A stretch of 64,000 nt of DNA, from contig JAPYXD010000753.1 in assembly GCA_030998225.1 (NCBI GenBank), forward strand, positions 3,968,001 to 4,032,000, given 5' to 3'. Numbering within the stretch: the stretch's first letter is position 1; the number at the start of each line of letters is the position of its first letter. Shown here piece by piece: positions 1 to 13,059 of this stretch. Origin of the DNA: Diplolepis rosae. Lineage: Eukaryota; Arthropoda; Insecta; Hymenoptera; Diplolepididae. The notes beneath the pieces were generated by a model. The model worked only from the letters and a program-made list of their open reading frames with translations. It was not told the origin of the DNA and ran no database searches. Made by a program: the position numbers and the translations under genes.

Positions 1-289
1 TTAAAGGATTTTGAGTTCGAACCTAGATCAAATGGCATCTGGAGGAGTTTACCGATCGATTGCATGTGAGTCTATTCTCGATTCTCGATGTAAATAGAGT
101 AAGTTTTCTTCAACCAGGTCACTCGTACTTTTAAATTATAAATCGCTAATCAAGACTGTTCCCTTTATTCCGATCATACTATAACGTTAACAAGTTCGAA
201 AAAAAATTATTACAGTAGAATGAAGACGAAAATGCTATTTTCGATCTTATGGATAATTTAATTAAATTCTATTAGAAAAAAATGATTCA
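1..289. other. AT-rich flank, no gene seen
   Basis: No supported reading frame or repeat boundary is seen here. The first bases of the satellite consensus begin to be recognisable near 290. Confidence 0.4.
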
Positions 290-3200
290 ATCCGGTTGGT
301 CGTAATTAATTCAATGAAACCGTTTCAGGTTTTTCAAAAAATTTAATTGAAAATAGTTGGATCTAATTAAGCCCAATTGATTCTGTTTCACTAATTCAGA
401 TTTAGAGAATATCAAAACTGATTTCATTATAAGAATTTAGTGAAGTAGTACCTATTTAAATCGATTTAGTGAATCTGTTTCAATGTTTAATTTCAATTGA
501 ATTGAAAATGATTGAATCTTATTCAGCACGATTGATTCTTATTCAGAAACACTATAAAAACTGATTTCATTAGAAGGATTTAGTGAAGTAGTATTTATTT
601 AAATCGATTTAGTGAATCTGTTTCAATATTTAATTTCAATTTAATTGAAAATGATTGAATCTAATTAAGCTTGATTGATTCGGATTCAGGAGCACTATTA
701 AAACTGATTCAATTATAAGATATATATATAATCAATTTAGTGAATCTGTTTCAATGTTTAATTTCAATTGAATTGAAAATGATTGAATCTTATTCAGCAC
801 GATTGATTCTTATTCAGAAACACTATAAAAACTGATTTCATTAGAAGGATTTAGTGAAGTAGTATCTATTTAAATCGATTTAGTGAATCTGTTTCAATAT
901 TTAATTTCAATTTAATTGAAAATGATTGAATCTAATTATGCTTGATTGATTCGGATTCAGGAGCACTATTAAAACTGATTCAATTATAACATATATATAT
1001 AATCAATTTAGTGAATCTGTTTCAATGTTTAATTTCAATTGAATTGAAAATGATTGAATCTTATTCAGCACGATTGATTCTTATTCAGGAGCACTATAAA
1101 AACTGATTTAATTAGAAGGATTTAGTGAAGTAGTACCTATTTAAATCAATTTAGTGAATCTGTTTCAATGTTGAATTTCAATTAAATTGAAAATGATTGA
1201 ATCTTATTCAGCACGATTGATTCTTATTCAGGAGCACTATTAAAACTCATTCAATCATAAGAATGTAGTGAAGCAGTACCTATTTGAATCGATTTAGTGA
1301 ACCTGTTTCAATGTTTAATTTCAATTAAATTGAAAATGATTGAATCTTATTTAGCACGATTGATTCTTATTCAGGAGCACTATTAAAACTGATTCAATTA
1401 TAAGATATATATATAATCAATTTAGTGAATCTGTTTCAATGTTTAATTTCAATTGAATTGAAAATGATTGAATCTTATTCAGCACGATTGATTCTTATTC
1501 AGAAACACTATAAAAACTGATTTCATTAGAAGGATTTAGTGAAGTAGTATCTATTTAAATCGATTTAGTGAATCTGTTTCAATATTTAATTTCAATTTAA
1601 TTGAAAATGATTGAATCTAATTATGCTTGATTGATTCGGATTCAGGAGCACTATTAAAACTGATTCAATTATAACATATATATATAATCAATTTAGTGAA
1701 TCTGTTTCAATGTTTAATTTCAATTGAATTGAAAATGATTGAATCTTATTCAGCACGATTGATTCTTATTCAGGAGCACTATAAAAACTGATTTAATTAG
1801 AAGGATTTAGTGAAGTAGTACCTATTTAAATCGATTTATTGAATCTGTTTCAATGTTTAATTTCAATTGAATTGAAAATGATTGAATCTTATTCAGCACG
1901 ATTGATTCTAATTCAGAAACACTATAAAAACTGATTTAATTAGAAGGATTTAGTGAAGTAGTACCTATTTAAATCAATTTAGTGAATCTGTTTCAATGTT
2001 GAATTTCAATTAAATTGAAAATGATTGAATCTTATTCAGCACGATTGATTCTTATTCAGGAGCACTATTAAAACTCATTCAATCATAAGAATGTAGTGAA
2101 GCAGTACCTATTTGAATCGATTTAGTGAACCTGTTTCAATGTTTAATTTCAATTAAATTGAAAATGATTGAATCTTATTTAGCACGATTGATTCTTATTC
2201 AGGAGCACTATTAAAACTGATTCAATTATAAGAATGTAGTGAAACAGTACCTATTTGAATTGCTTTAGTGAATCTGTTTCAATGTTTAATTTCAATTAAA
2301 TTGAAAATGATTGAATCTAATTAAGCTTGATTGATTCGGATTCAGGAGCGCTATCAAAACTGATTCAATTATAAGTATGCAGTGAAGTAGAACCTATTTA
2401 AATCGATTTAGTGAATCTGTTTCAATGTTTTATTTCAATTTAATTGAAAATGATTGGATCTAATAAAGCCCGATTGATTCTTTTTCACGAACACTATCAT
2501 AAATGATTCAATTATGAGAATTCAGTGAAGTAGTACTTATTTAGATCAATTTAGTGAATCGGTTTCAATGTTTTATTTAAATTTAATTGAAAATGATTGA
2601 ATCCTATTCAGCACGATTGATTCTGATTGAGAAACACTATTAAAACTGATTAAATTAGAGGAATTTTGCGGAGTAGTACCTACTTGAATCGAGTCAGTGA
2701 ATCCGTTTCCATGTGTTAATTAAAATCAATTGAAAATTATTGAATCTAATTAAGCTTGACTGATTCGAATTTCGGAACACTATTAAAGCTGATCAAATTA
2801 TAAAAATTTGGTGGAGTAGTACCTATAAAATGCAATTTAATGAATACGCTTCAATGTTTTTTAAACATTTATTCCAATATAATTGAATCTAATTAAGATC
2901 GATTGATTCTGAATCAAGAACACTATCTAAACTGACTTAATTATAATAATTTAGTGAAGTAGTTTTTCTTTATTTCGATTCAATGAATCCGTTTCCATGT
3001 CGGTTTTTAATTAATTAAAAAATGATTGGACTTAATTAAGCTCGATTGATTCTGATTTAAAAACACTATTAAAACTGATTCAATTCTAAGAATTTATTGT
3101 AGTAGTACTTAGTCAATGCGATTCAATAAATCGTTTTCAATGTTATTTTTTAATGACATTAAAAATGATTGAATCTAATTCAGCCCAAATGAGCCCGATT

Positions 3201-3330
3201 TGGAAACACTATTGAAACTGATTCTCTTAAACGGAATCAGTGGCGAAGTACCAATTTAACCCGATTCAATAGTATTTTTTAATTCAATTGAAAACTATAA
3301 AATCCGGTTTACATGCGATTTAATGAATTA
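290..3330. repeat. Satellite array with higher-order structure
   Basis: The block is a tandem array of units of about 142 and 129 bp built around the words TGATTGAATC, TTCAATTGAATTGAAAA and GATTTAGTGAAGTAGTA. Successive TGATTGAATC landmarks fall near 509, 653, 781, 923, 1052, 1194, 1338 and 1466. The 129-bp variant carries an ATATATATA tract. The series 142-129-142-144-128 sums to 685 bp, and the segment starting at 781 recurs at 1466, so a five-unit higher-order repeat was duplicated. Copies are homogeneous from about 480 to 2400 and decay progressively toward 3330. No protein is encoded. Confidence 0.9.
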
Positions 3331-4099
3331 GGTTCAATTGTGTTTATGAACCGAGCCAATCAGATTCAATCATTTCAAAGTTTTCTTATGCAAGAGATGG
3401 CAAATAGAAAGTTGGAAAAATCAAAAGATCTAATTGAACTTGATTGGATTAAAGTTTATCAGTTTGGATAAGATTTTATATGAAATTTCAGATTTTTGTT
3501 CAGGGTTCAAAAAGTGATAATTGAATACTCATAATTAATTGAGTATTAGGATGGTTTTGAGTCCCAGATCCTAAAGAGTTTATCAAGTTATTCTCCGATC
3601 GATCTGTAACTATAAATACTCAAGTATCTCTTCTCCGTAAGTCTGTTCAAAAATAATTATTGATTGTACCGTAAGAAATTGTGGCCAAAACGGTGTTACA
3701 TTTTATTGGAGAGTAGGTAGTTGTAATTGAAGATTCTAAAAAACATTTAATCGACAATCATGATTACTTGTCTCGAGATAAAATAGTTTTCAATCCGAGA
3801 AAAAAATCCCCAATTCCAGAAGAAAGAATAATTCAATAATTTTATTCCTGTTTGCACCTCCTGAGAAAGGCACTCGAATCGAGATAATTAAATTATTAGG
3901 TGAACTTTGTGAATCTTTAGAAAACGTATAAGTATTTATATACATATTTCAGACTTTTTTTATTTTCATTGAAAAACTAGAATTTTAAAAGATTTGAAAC
4001 AATCTCGTTTTATTTCAAAATTTGATAATAATTATCCCGTTAACAATTTTTTTTAACTTAAAATATTCCATACCAATCGCTTGTAAATAAAGTGTCACA
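3331..4099. other. AT-rich spacer, nothing recognised
   Basis: Contains scattered decayed satellite words at its left edge and no supported gene or element. Confidence 0.4.
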
Positions 4100-4400
4100 T
4101 AAAAAAATGAATAAAGTATTGGTAGATACAATACTAAATGGAATATTCGATCTCCCAATACTTTATCCAATACTCCATGTAAGGGGTAAATAAACAGTGG
4201 AAATGTAAGGAAAAAATTACTTTCAATAAATTACCCTTAAAAAAAGTATTGGAAGTATTGGATACCAATACCTTTTCACGTTATAGTGTCATGAAGATCG
4301 GATTCGTTAAAAAAGTATGAGATGAAGTATTGTAGGAAGAATTGAAGGGAAATTAGTATTAATTTCGCTAATAACTTCTCAAATACTTCATTCAATACAT
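4100..4400. repeat. GTATTGG/CCAATAC-rich block
   Basis: The words AGTATTGG and CCAATACTT recur on both strands, so the block is self-complementary in many registers. Element ends were not resolved. It resembles the other motif-filled non-autonomous elements in this window, but its class is unknown. Confidence 0.4.
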
Positions 4401-5059
4401 TTTCTACAAAATTTATTAAAATTATTACACAGTCTAAATTTTTTCATATAAATAACAAAAATCTTTCTTAATAAAATATTCACGGATCTTTTAAACAAAT
4501 AACTAGATAAATAAATAAACAATTTACTAATAATAATTCCTACTAAATTATATAATCTATACAAGATGGGAAATAAAAAAGTAATGCGTCTCACAATGAC
4601 GTCCTATTTCTACTTGTTAAGTGCTCAGTAAGTGAAAAATTATGTTCTAGTAAGGCGTAATTTTAGATTTGAATGGGCTTGCACACTTCATCCAATTAAA
4701 ACAGAACAATAGCAACAATATTGCGTAGGTGAAGGAAAAAAATCTTAACTAGACTAATTTGAATACTTCATTAGAGTCAGTTCTTTAAAATAAAAGACTT
4801 TTCTCTTATGAGTTCAGACCCGGACCTGAAGACTTTTAGCTTCTGTTGCAATTATATGAGAAAATTCTTTCTTCTTTAAAAGCTTTTTGTATTCCTTTTA
4901 CGAACACACATTGAGCGACGCTCTAGATTGAAAAGTAGGACAAATTCTAAAAAGCGCGATTCTTTTATATACACAACCAAGTCTCATTCACACCACTCAA
5001 TTCACCACTCAAGTCTTCCTTCTCTCTTCCTCTTTGGCAATATTTCAACCCAGATAATC
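4401..5059. other. AT-rich spacer, no gene seen
   Basis: A 68-codon frame on the - strand near 4388-4594 is very AT-rich and shows no domain, so it is treated as chance. Nothing else is seen. Confidence 0.4.
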
Positions 5060-7960
5060 CCTTTTACTAAAAAGGGTTTTTTACAACTTTGATCAACTTT
5101 CCAGGGACAAGTGTTAAGCTGGGATGAAAGTTAAAAACCACAAACCCAATGGACACAAAGACGTGGTCATCATTGAAAAGATCCCTTTTACAATCCAATT
5201 GACGTCTTTTAGACGTCTTAGATCTTAAGGGTGTCTTTAGAACATCGAATGTCCACAAGAGATCAATAAGATAGACCTGGACGTTCTAAAAACGTCTTTA
5301 AAACGTCTAAAATATAATTATGACCCGATCTTGATTGATAAAAATTAAACAGAGATGGACGTCTTTAGAACATCAAATGTCTACAAAAGATCAGTTAGAC
5401 TAAAAAGGAGGTCCTAAAGACGTCTTTCGGACGTCTCAAATATAAATATATCCTCGTGTCCTTCGGGATACCTTTAAGACATTTTTAAATCATAGTAATG
5501 TCGCATAGATACATAAAAAATATTTCCCGGCATGGACATAGGACGTCTTTGTGACGCTCTGAAGATGTCATAAAAATGTAAAGACGTCTTCCATTTTTGT
5601 ACCCACTTGGTTGAGCAAACCTGGGCGTCTCAAATGCAACCACTTCCTTGTATTTTGAGGACGTCTTCAAGATATCAGATGCTCATATGATATCAATTAG
5701 ACATGGACGTCATAAAGACGGTTTTTGGACGTTTCAGAGACAATTATGTTCTTGTGCCAATCGGGATCGATTCGATAGACATGGACGTTGCAAACTCGAA
5801 TATATCCCCTTGTCAGAAAGACGTCTTCAGCATATAAGACGTGCAAGGTACATCAATTAAACAGACGTGGACGTCATAAAGACGGTTTTTGGACGTTTCA
5901 GAGACAATTATGTTCTTGTGCCAATCGGGATCGATTCGAAAAACATGGATGATGCAAACTCGAATATATCCCTCTGTCAGAAAGACATCTTCAGCATATA
6001 AGACGTCCAAGATACATCAATTAAACAGATCTGGACGTCATAAAGACGGTTTTTGAACGTTTCAGAGACAATTATCTTCTTGTATCAATCGAGATCGGTT
6101 CGACAGACATAGACGTTGCAAACTCGAATATATCCCCCTGTCAGAAAGACGTCTTCAGCATATAAGACGTCCAAGGTACATCAATTAAACAGACGTGGAC
6201 GTCATAAAGACGGTTTTTGAACGTTTCAGAGACAATTATCTTCTTGTATCAATCGAGATCGGTTCGACAGACATAGACGTTGCAAACTCGAATATATCCC
6301 CCTGTCAGAAAGACGTCTTCAGCATATAAGACGTCCAAGGTACATCAATTAAACAGACGTGGACGTCATAAAGACGGTTTTTGAACGTTTCAGAGACAAT
6401 TATCTTCTTGTATCAATCGAGATCAGTTCGACAGACATAGACGTTGCAAACTCGAATATATCCCCCTGTCAGAAAGACGTCTTCAGCATATAAGACGTCC
6501 AAGGTACATCAATTAAACAGACCTGGACGTCATAAAGACGGCTTTTAGACGTTTCAGAGACTGGGGACAGGGGGATATATCCCCCTGTCAGAAAGACGTC
6601 TTCAGCATATAAGACGTCCAAGGTACAAGGTCCAGCAGGTACAAGGTCTTTATGACGTCCAGGTATGTTTAGACGTGGACGTCATAAAGACGGTTTTTGA
6701 ACGTTTCAGAGACAATTATCTTCTTGTGCCAATCGGGATCGATTCGAAAAACATGGATGTTGCAAACTCGAATATACCCCCCTGTCAGAAAGACGTCTTT
6801 AGGATATAGGACGTCTCAGGCACATCTATTAAACAGATCTGGACGTCATAAATACGGTTTTTGGACGTTTGAGAGACAATTATCTTCTTGTGCCAATCGA
6901 GATCGGTTCGACAGACATAGACGTTTCATATTAGAATATGTCCTCCTGTCAGAAGGACGTTTTAAGCTATAGGACGTCCAAGGCGCATCAATTAAACAGA
7001 TCTGGACGTCATAAAGGCGGTTTTTGAACGTTTCAGAGACAATTATGTTCTTGTGCAAATCGAGATCGATTCGACAGACATAGACGTTGCAAACTCGAAT
7101 ATATCCCCCTGTCAGAAAGACGTCTTCAGCATATAAGACGTCCAAGGTACATCAATTAAACAGACGTGGACGTCATAAAGACGGTTTTTGAACGTTTCAG
7201 AGACAATTATCTTCTTGTGCCAATCGGGATCGATTCGAAAAACATGGATGTTGCAAACTCGAATATACCCCCCTGTCAGAAAGACGTCTTTAGGATATAG
7301 GACGTCTCAGGCACATCTATTAAACAGATCTGGACGTCATAAATACGGTTTTTGGACGTTTGAGAGACAATTATGTTCTTGTGCCAATCGAGATCGATTC
7401 GACAGACATGGACCTCGCAAACTCGAATATGTCTCTCTATCTTAAAGACGTCTTTAAGATATGAGACGTCCACAGAACATCACTTGAATAGACCTGGATT
7501 TCCTAAATACTACCATATCCCCGTGCCCACCGGGATCAATTCAACGGACACAGAAGTTGCAAAGGCGAATGTCTTCCCTTGTCTTAATGACGTCGTTAGG
7601 ATATAGAACGTCCAAGGCACACCAATCAAACCGACCTGGACGTCCTAAAGACATTTTTTGAACGTTTCAGATACAATTATGTCCACTTGCCAATCGAGAT
7701 TGATTCGACAGACATGGTCGTCCCAAATTTGAATGTTTCTCTATCTTAAAGACATCTTAAGGATATCAAGCGTCCACAGGACATCAATTAAACAGACCTG
7801 GACGTCCTTCAGACGTCTTTCGGACGTCTCAGAGATAACTGTTTTCCTATGTTATTCAAAATTGATTGAAGAGACCTGGACGTCCTAAAGACGTCTTTTG
7901 GACGTCCCAAAGACGAAAATCTCCTCGCATTTCAGGATCATTATTTTTTTTTTGCTAAAA
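5060..7960. repeat. GACGTC-rich tandem array (164-bp unit)
   Basis: The palindrome GACGTC and relatives (AACGTC, GACGTT) occur every few tens of bases. From about 5700 to 7640 the block is a tandem array of 164-bp units: the word GACGTCATAAAGACGG recurs near 5706, 5870, 6034, 6198, 6362 and 6526, and copies continue to about 7340. One copy near 6560-6670 is rearranged. Flanks at 5060-5690 and 7640-7960 are single-copy versions of the same motif mix. Short open frames on both strands repeat with the unit and are by-products. The array looks like an internal expansion of the dispersed GACGTC element family seen elsewhere in the window. Confidence 0.85.
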
Positions 7961-9216
7961 AGATAAAATTTCTAATGTTAGCATTTCAAAATCAATAAAA
8001 AAGTAGTTTTCTTCTAACATTTTCATGTTGGATATAAACTGGATGGTTTTTCTTTCCATGTTCTCGTTTTTGTTATACTTTGTAATCCCCTTTAGAAAGT
8101 AAACGACTTTTCTGGCCTTCTTATCGTTCTTAGGGAGATTAAAAACTCGTGCTGCTTCCTTCAGGATAAGCCAGACAATTTAAGGACCAAGTTAAGAGGG
8201 AATTTCCTCCGTATTTTCTCCTTTATAATACTTATTATAATATAGGCACAGGTATGAAAACTGTATATTTATGCATTGCATAATGCATAATATCGTATAT
8301 CCAAAGCACAGAAATAGTTTGAAACTTTTATAAGAACAGAAGAAAACTCTCAAGGTACTTTTTATAACGTTTACCTCATCCTGAGTGCTTCTACAAAGTG
8401 ATTATCTAGCCAGATAGCAAGAAGGAATAAATTCAACTTCAACAACAGAAGTTACAATTTTAATAAAAGATATCACATTCTCCATTAGGAAGTCTCTGGA
8501 GTCTGATCCTGTATTTTTCATTTTTGTTTTTTTTATCTTTGTTGTTTTATATATGTGAATACGATGATAATGCAGGAATTATTCCATAATTATAGAAGTT
8601 ACATATAACTTTAACAAAAAAAGATTACATTATCAATTGGAAGGTCATTCCTAATTAGCAAGTCAAAAAACGTTATTTTCACAATTTTTATTAAATAGAG
8701 CAGTAGAACATTAATAAATAAATAAAAAAATAAAATAGAATAAAATGTAATAAAAATATTCTATTAATGTGTGTCCATTCCGTGTTTTTAAATGAGGACA
8801 AAAAATTGAGGGATTTTTTTAATAAAGAAAAAAACGAAAAATCGTGTTTTCATTAAACACTTGCCATTTAGTCGAAAATTAATATTTTTCGAATTTTTTA
8901 TTCAGGGACATACGGTGATAGAATGTTTTCGAATTAGTTGATTGATAGATATATTTTTGAAAAGAAAAACATTTTTAAGCAAGTGCCCAAACCTTTTTTA
9001 TGATTTTATGATAATGTAGGAATCTTTTAATGCTAAAAATAATTCAAGTTTTAATACAAAATAACATATTTTTATTTAATGCATTTTTCTAACGTAACTC
9101 TGGAAAATTATCTACTTTTTAAATTTTCTTATTAATTTATATTTTGTGATAATGCAGGAACTTTTTTCATTCCGTATAAAAAATTATCTCTTGCAGTTGA
9201 AAAAAACCATTCTCCA
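7961..9216. other. AT-rich spacer, nothing recognised
   Basis: No supported gene. The tract is rich in A and T runs without clear repeat ends. Confidence 0.4.
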
Positions 9217-9413
9217 CTCTCTAAATCTGAATCAGTCAAATTTCACTGATAATCAGTAGATTTGCCTTTTCATTGATTCATCAGTGAAAAAAATAATTTT
9301 CACTGAAATAATCAGTGAAATTTGACTGATTTACAGTAACCTCTTTTTAGCTATCTGAATCAGTCAAATTTCACTGATAATCAGTAGATTTTGACTGATT
9401 CTATTTTAGAGAG
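9217..9413. mobile_element. CTCTCTAAAT MITE, copy 1
   Basis: A 197-bp element starts CTCTCTAAATCTGAATCAGT and ends with the inverse, TGATTCTATTTTAGAGAG. Its interior is packed with TTTCACTGA and TCAGTGAAA. It is flanked by CA on both sides, a likely 2-bp target duplication. Two more copies lie at 12710 and 22569. No coding capacity. Confidence 0.8.
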
Positions 9414-10287
9414 CATTAATTAAGCTTCTCATTGATTAAAAACCCCAACAAATAAATAATGTCTGAAACAAATTGGATTTTTCTAAAAAAATGCACGTTT
9501 TTTCAATTTCTAAATTCAAAATTTCCACATATTAAACGATAACATTTTTCCAAATATAATCTCCACCAATTGCAAAAATATCAGTTCAGGAAAATTTCAA
9601 AGACCAATTTTTCAAATAATTCAAAAGTTATAATTTTAAGATGTTAAATCGTCAGAAAATAGAGAAAATGGATTTTTTGAAAATAACGGACAAGTACGAT
9701 CGTAATGTAAATTGTAATATAGTAGATGTAGAAACTGTAATTATTCAAAAGTTGAGTGTAATTAAATTATGCATAAGAGTAGATTAGCTTATGGGGGTGT
9801 AAACCTTTAATGCACACGAGTAACCCGACTCAATTTTTTTTTTCATTAATTTCTTTTTGTCTCTGTGCACACTTTTTCCTCATTTCTTTTCTGTTAATCT
9901 TTTTTTGTCATTCTTTTACCTTTCTCATTATTCCGCAATTATGGAATCAATTTTCAAGGCTCGAGAAGCACGTAACGAGCAGTAAATCTCGCAGTTCATA
10001 ATGAAAGCACTGTAATTTCTAGTCGCTTCAACTACGAATTTGATCCGACTCCATAAAATGTAGTCGCATATTGTTTCCATTGAAAATATTCAGTAAATGT
10101 GTCTTGTAATTATCGCAAAACTCCGGCTCGTCTCTTCTTTATAGAGTAAGACAAACCACCATACATTTCTCAGATGATAATTAGAAGTCCGACATTTTTC
10201 ACTTTGATAAAGCACTTGTTTTAAGTAATCCCTAAGGTGCTTTCGTGATAAAGTCGATTTTTAATAATCTAGATATTTTTTTTTAAA
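9414..10287. other. AT-rich spacer, nothing recognised
   Basis: A 63-codon hydrophobic frame at 9810-10001 (+) is AT-driven and without family features, so it is not called as a gene. Confidence 0.35.
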
Positions 10288-10925
10288 TATTGAGGGGAAC
10301 TTTAATATTTTTATTTTTTGAGTTTAAATCTTCCATATAATTCTTTTATGTTTAGTACCTTTGTTTAGAAAGATTTTGGTTTTTTTTGAAAATTCTAACA
10401 CCTTTATGTAATTTTAAACTAAAGATTTGGAGTTTTTTGGAAATTTTTTTGACATTTTTTGACTTTGAATAACTTTTTTGTTTTTAACCAATTGTCATGA
10501 TTCTTTTTTTATTTTTTTCCTCACAGTGTACGGCAACTTTTTGGAAATGTAAAATAAGGTAACATGACTGAAAAAAAGTTACAAATAAAATAAATTTAAA
10601 AAGTTGATAAAAATATCCCAAAATTTTTTTTTCTTAAATTTTGTAGTTATTTTTCTAGCTAGAGTACTTTTCATACCCAAAAAGTCGCTACACATTGTAA
10701 GGAATAAAATAAAAAAAGAATCATTACAATTGGTTGAAAAACAAAAAAGTTATTCAAAGTCAAGAAATGTCAAAAAAAAAAAATGACCAAAAACTCGAAA
10801 TTTTTAGTTAAAAAAGACATAAAGGTGCTGGAATTAAAAAAGAAACCTTTCTAAATAAAGGTACTAAATATACAAAAAAAATATATGGAATGTCTAAACT
10901 CAAAAACTAAAAATATTTGGCAATT
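10288..10925. mobile_element. Inverted-repeat element with ~290-bp arms
   Basis: The right half read on the - strand repeats the left half. Shared words include TTTGAGTTTA, TTTAGTACCTTT, CACCTTTATGT, TTTGACATTT, GACTTTGAATAACTTTTTTG and AACCAATTGT followed by ATGATTCTTTTTTTATTT. Arms are imperfect and meet around 10600. No transposase is present; this is probably a foldback or MITE-type element. End positions are approximate. Confidence 0.75.
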
Positions 10926-12034
10926 TGGTTCATTAATGTAAATTCAAGAGTTACAGATTTTAACAATTTTTATAAAAATTCAGTTATTTAAAATTTGAAG
11001 TAAATAATTTTCAACAAGCTGAAATGAAATTTATGTTAAATTGTTTTTTATTTGTACCAAGTAGATTCTATGTTTTAATGGAAAGAAGTATAAATTTATT
11101 ATGTCAAAAAATAGTTCTTTTCGTTGAAACAAATTTTGTTCAATTAAAATCGAAAATTGTGTTGATTTAACAAAATACGTTCAAACAATTGTTTTGTTTT
11201 TTAAATCAAATTAAACCGTTTTCTAAGTTCAGAGTATTTAAATAATAAAATGAATTTCATTTACCTGGTGTTAATTAAAAATTTATTTTAAAAATTGAAA
11301 ATTAGTGTATATAAATTGAAAACTAAATATTTATGTAAGTTAAAAATTATAAATTGAATCAACTGATTTATTAATAGAGGTTTTTGTGAAAATGGGAATT
11401 CTTTGTTGACCTATATCTGTAAAAATTACGAATAAAAATTCATTCTTCCTATTTAATGATAAAATTATTTCATTCTTAGTAAAACGACTTTTTTTACTGG
11501 TATCACACATTTGAACAGGTTGAACTTTGTTTTCTAAAATAAAGGCAATATAGTTTTTTTTATTGACATACATTTGCAAAGGTTAAAATAAAATTATTCT
11601 GATGTTTTATTGATAAACCATTTTCTAAAAAAATCTTAATTATAAATTTGTAAGTAAAATTTCAAAAAAGCAACTTTATAGCTTTCAGGTAAAAAAAAGT
11701 ATGTCTACAGAAAAGCAAAAAAATAACATTAAAATTTTAAATAATAAATCAATATTATGCACATACGTTTATAAAAGAAAGAACTTGACCTTAACTCTAT
11801 TCTTTAAATATTCAAAATTTGTACTCTGGCATGCCTTTTACATTTTAATTTTAAATTATTGTAATATACATTTTCTGATTTTCAAAAATTATTACCTTTT
11901 CCCACTAAACGATAATACAACTAAAATTTGAGTTAAAATTTTCTATTTTTTATTGAGTTATTTTTAATAAATACAACTAATAATCAATTTTTTACCTTTT
12001 AATTTGTAAGAAAATTTCGATAACAAATATTTTT
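10926..12034. other. AT-rich spacer, nothing recognised
   Basis: Frames at 11340-11579 (-) and 11701-11931 (+) are low-complexity and AT-rich with no recognisable domain. Confidence 0.35.
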
Positions 12035-12322
12035 TATACTCGTATTTCGGACGTTCAAAGAACGTCTTTTGAGCATCAAAAAACGACTATAACGACTTTG
12101 TCCACTAAGGAAATTCACCTAATAATAAGTTGGTCTGACTTTTGTATTTTTTCATATATTTTCATGAAACAAAGTCCCAAAAGAAAAGGGAACATTGGAC
12201 ATTTTTGAGACGTAATAAGGACATCTGAGGTCCTCTGTGCACTAGACAGCCTGACGTCAGTGTCCACGAAACGTCTTTAAGACGTCCCGAAGACGTCCAA
12301 TGTTCCCGTGTCCATTAGGGAA
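12035..12322. mobile_element. GACGTC-type element, diverged
   Basis: Contains GGACGTTC, AACGTC, GACGTC and the terminal words ACGTCCAATGT and GTGTCCATTAGGG typical of the CCCAGTGGGCAC...GTGCCCACTGGG family. The left end is eroded. Confidence 0.55.
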
Positions 12323-12394
12323 TATCATGTAAAATTTGTATTTCCTATTGAATTTTATTTTTTCCACGCCCATCCTTTTATCCAAATTAATGAT

Positions 12395-12555
12395 TTTGAA
12401 GAATCGGTCTCTCGTGTGCATTGTAGGTTGCTCGGAGTGCCACGGAAGCTAGGACATCGGGTGCGTTACTCGGAGGGCACGAATTTGCGATGCCGCGAAG
12501 ACCCGAAACCCGGTTCGGAGGACAGGTTGGCATTCGGAACATGAATCGTTGAGTA
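12395..12555 (+). other. GC-rich island, possible exon of unknown gene
   Basis: About 150 bp stand out as GC-rich and CpG-rich in an AT-rich neighbourhood. The + frame 12308-12544 is open through it. It follows a pyrimidine tract and ends near a GTAATA donor-like site at about 12556. It might be an upstream non-coding or coding exon (for example of the kinase gene 8 kb downstream) or a fragment of an unrelated repeat. No protein family was recognised. Confidence 0.25.
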
Positions 12556-12709
12556 ATATTCTTTTTGCAATTTTTTTACTCAAGATTAATTTTGAATATT
12601 CTTAAACCTTTCTGTTTCAATTTTTTATATGGCTTTTGAATAAAATAGACCTGTTATTTCCCTAGCACCAAAAATTTTATGTCTTTTAGTGTATTTTTTA
12701 AAGTCGTTG

Positions 12710-12981
12710 CTCTCTAAATTTGAATCAGTCAAAATCTACTGATTATCAGTGAAATTTGACAGATTCAAATGACTAAAAAGAGGTTACTGTAAATCAGTCA
12801 AATTTCACTGAATATTTCAGTGAAAATTGACTGATTTCACGGTGAGAAATATTTTTTTCACTAATGAATCAGTGAAAATTAATTGATTTAACAGTGAAAA
12901 ATATTTTTTCACTGATGAATCAGTGAAAAGGTAAATCGCTGATTCAATCAGTGAAAATTTGACTGATTCAGATTTAGAGAG
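12710..12981. mobile_element. CTCTCTAAAT MITE, copy 2
   Basis: A 272-bp copy with ends CTCTCTAAATTTGAATCAGT and ACTGATTCAGATTTAGAGAG, an interior of CAGTGAAA/TTTCACTG words, and TG on both flanks (likely 2-bp duplication). It is longer than copy 1 because of extra internal CAGTGAAAAATATTTTTTCA-like units. Confidence 0.8.
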
Positions 12982-13059
12982 TGGAACATCTGAAGGACGT
13001 TTCATGGACTTTAATGGCAAGAAGTTTGCTCTTCTGAAAATGTCTGATGCTTGGAAGAG

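Noticed and set aside
5485..7606. Multiple 60-99-codon frames on both strands with similar peptides
   Set aside because: They recur with the 164-bp tandem unit and exist on both strands; they reflect repeat structure, not genes.
5690..7650. CRISPR-like array
   Set aside because: Units are contiguous 164-bp copies without unique spacers, in an animal genome.
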